From assembly GCA_011322755.1 (NCBI GenBank), contig DRLZ01000108.1:1-5153 (forward strand): DNA of 5,153 nt. The letters are read 5' to 3'. The DNA comes from Crenotrichaceae bacterium. Its GTDB lineage: Bacteria; Pseudomonadota; Gammaproteobacteria; Methylococcales; DRLZ01. Positions within the stretch are counted from its first letter, which is position 1; each line of letters opens with the position of its first letter. Positions 5,128-5,153 of this stretch are shown piece by piece. The position numbers were made by a program, and so were the translations under genes. Under the pieces are notes generated by a model. The model ran no database searches, was not told where the DNA came from, and saw nothing but the letters and a program-made list of their open reading frames with translations.

Positions 5128-5153
5128 GCTGCTAATCCAAAAAAGATTTCTGG

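Noticed and set aside
5132..5153. End of an upstream gene reading QKSFLD then TAG
   Set aside because: Only six codons are visible, and another frame also stops at the DUF2857 start, so neither can be assigned.

Overview
The window is a piece of an integrating conjugative element or related genomic island, of the SPI-7 / pKLC102 / ICEHin1056 type. This call rests on three adjacent, co-oriented genes whose families occur together in the replication and partition block of such islands: a DUF2857 protein, an STY4528-type protein and a PFL_4669-type (TIGR03761) protein. A YfjQ/YafZ-like DUF932 gene sits downstream. The likeness to Escherichia coli YfjQ and to SPI-7-type islands suggests a gammaproteobacterial host of moderate GC content. 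The genus cannot be read from this sequence.

All convincing genes lie on the minus strand, so transcription runs from high to low coordinates. From 5116 to 2695 there is a tight three-gene block with gaps of 17 and 28 bases: DUF2857 protein, STY4528-like putative replication protein, PFL_4669-family protein. A 286-base spacer with several small palindromes follows (2409-2694). Next come a complete tyrosine recombinase of 288 residues (2408-1542) and a 232-residue membrane protein with a bacterial PH domain (1420-722). The last gene is a DUF932 protein whose start is at 557 and whose 3' end runs off the window at base 1. Large plus-strand open frames are shadows of these genes.

Two non-coding signals stand out. 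First, the middle of the STY4528-like gene carries four copies of a 25-base dyad-symmetric repeat, three of them at exactly 30-base spacing. An AT-rich stretch lies between copies 1 and 2, and a perfect 15-bp-arm palindrome lies beside copy 1. This resembles the lambda ori inside gene O and suggests that the element's replication origin is embedded in its initiator gene. Second, the leader of the DUF932 gene can fold into mutually exclusive hairpins. One of them pairs with the Shine-Dalgarno sequence and ends directly at the start codon, as in a translational on/off switch.

Working model: the DUF2857, STY4528-like and PFL_4669 products maintain or replicate the excised element, with the STY4528-like protein binding the repeats in its own gene. 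The recombinase, PH-domain protein and DUF932 protein look like an accessory segment. The ssb gene often found next to the PFL_4669 gene in this family is not seen in this window.
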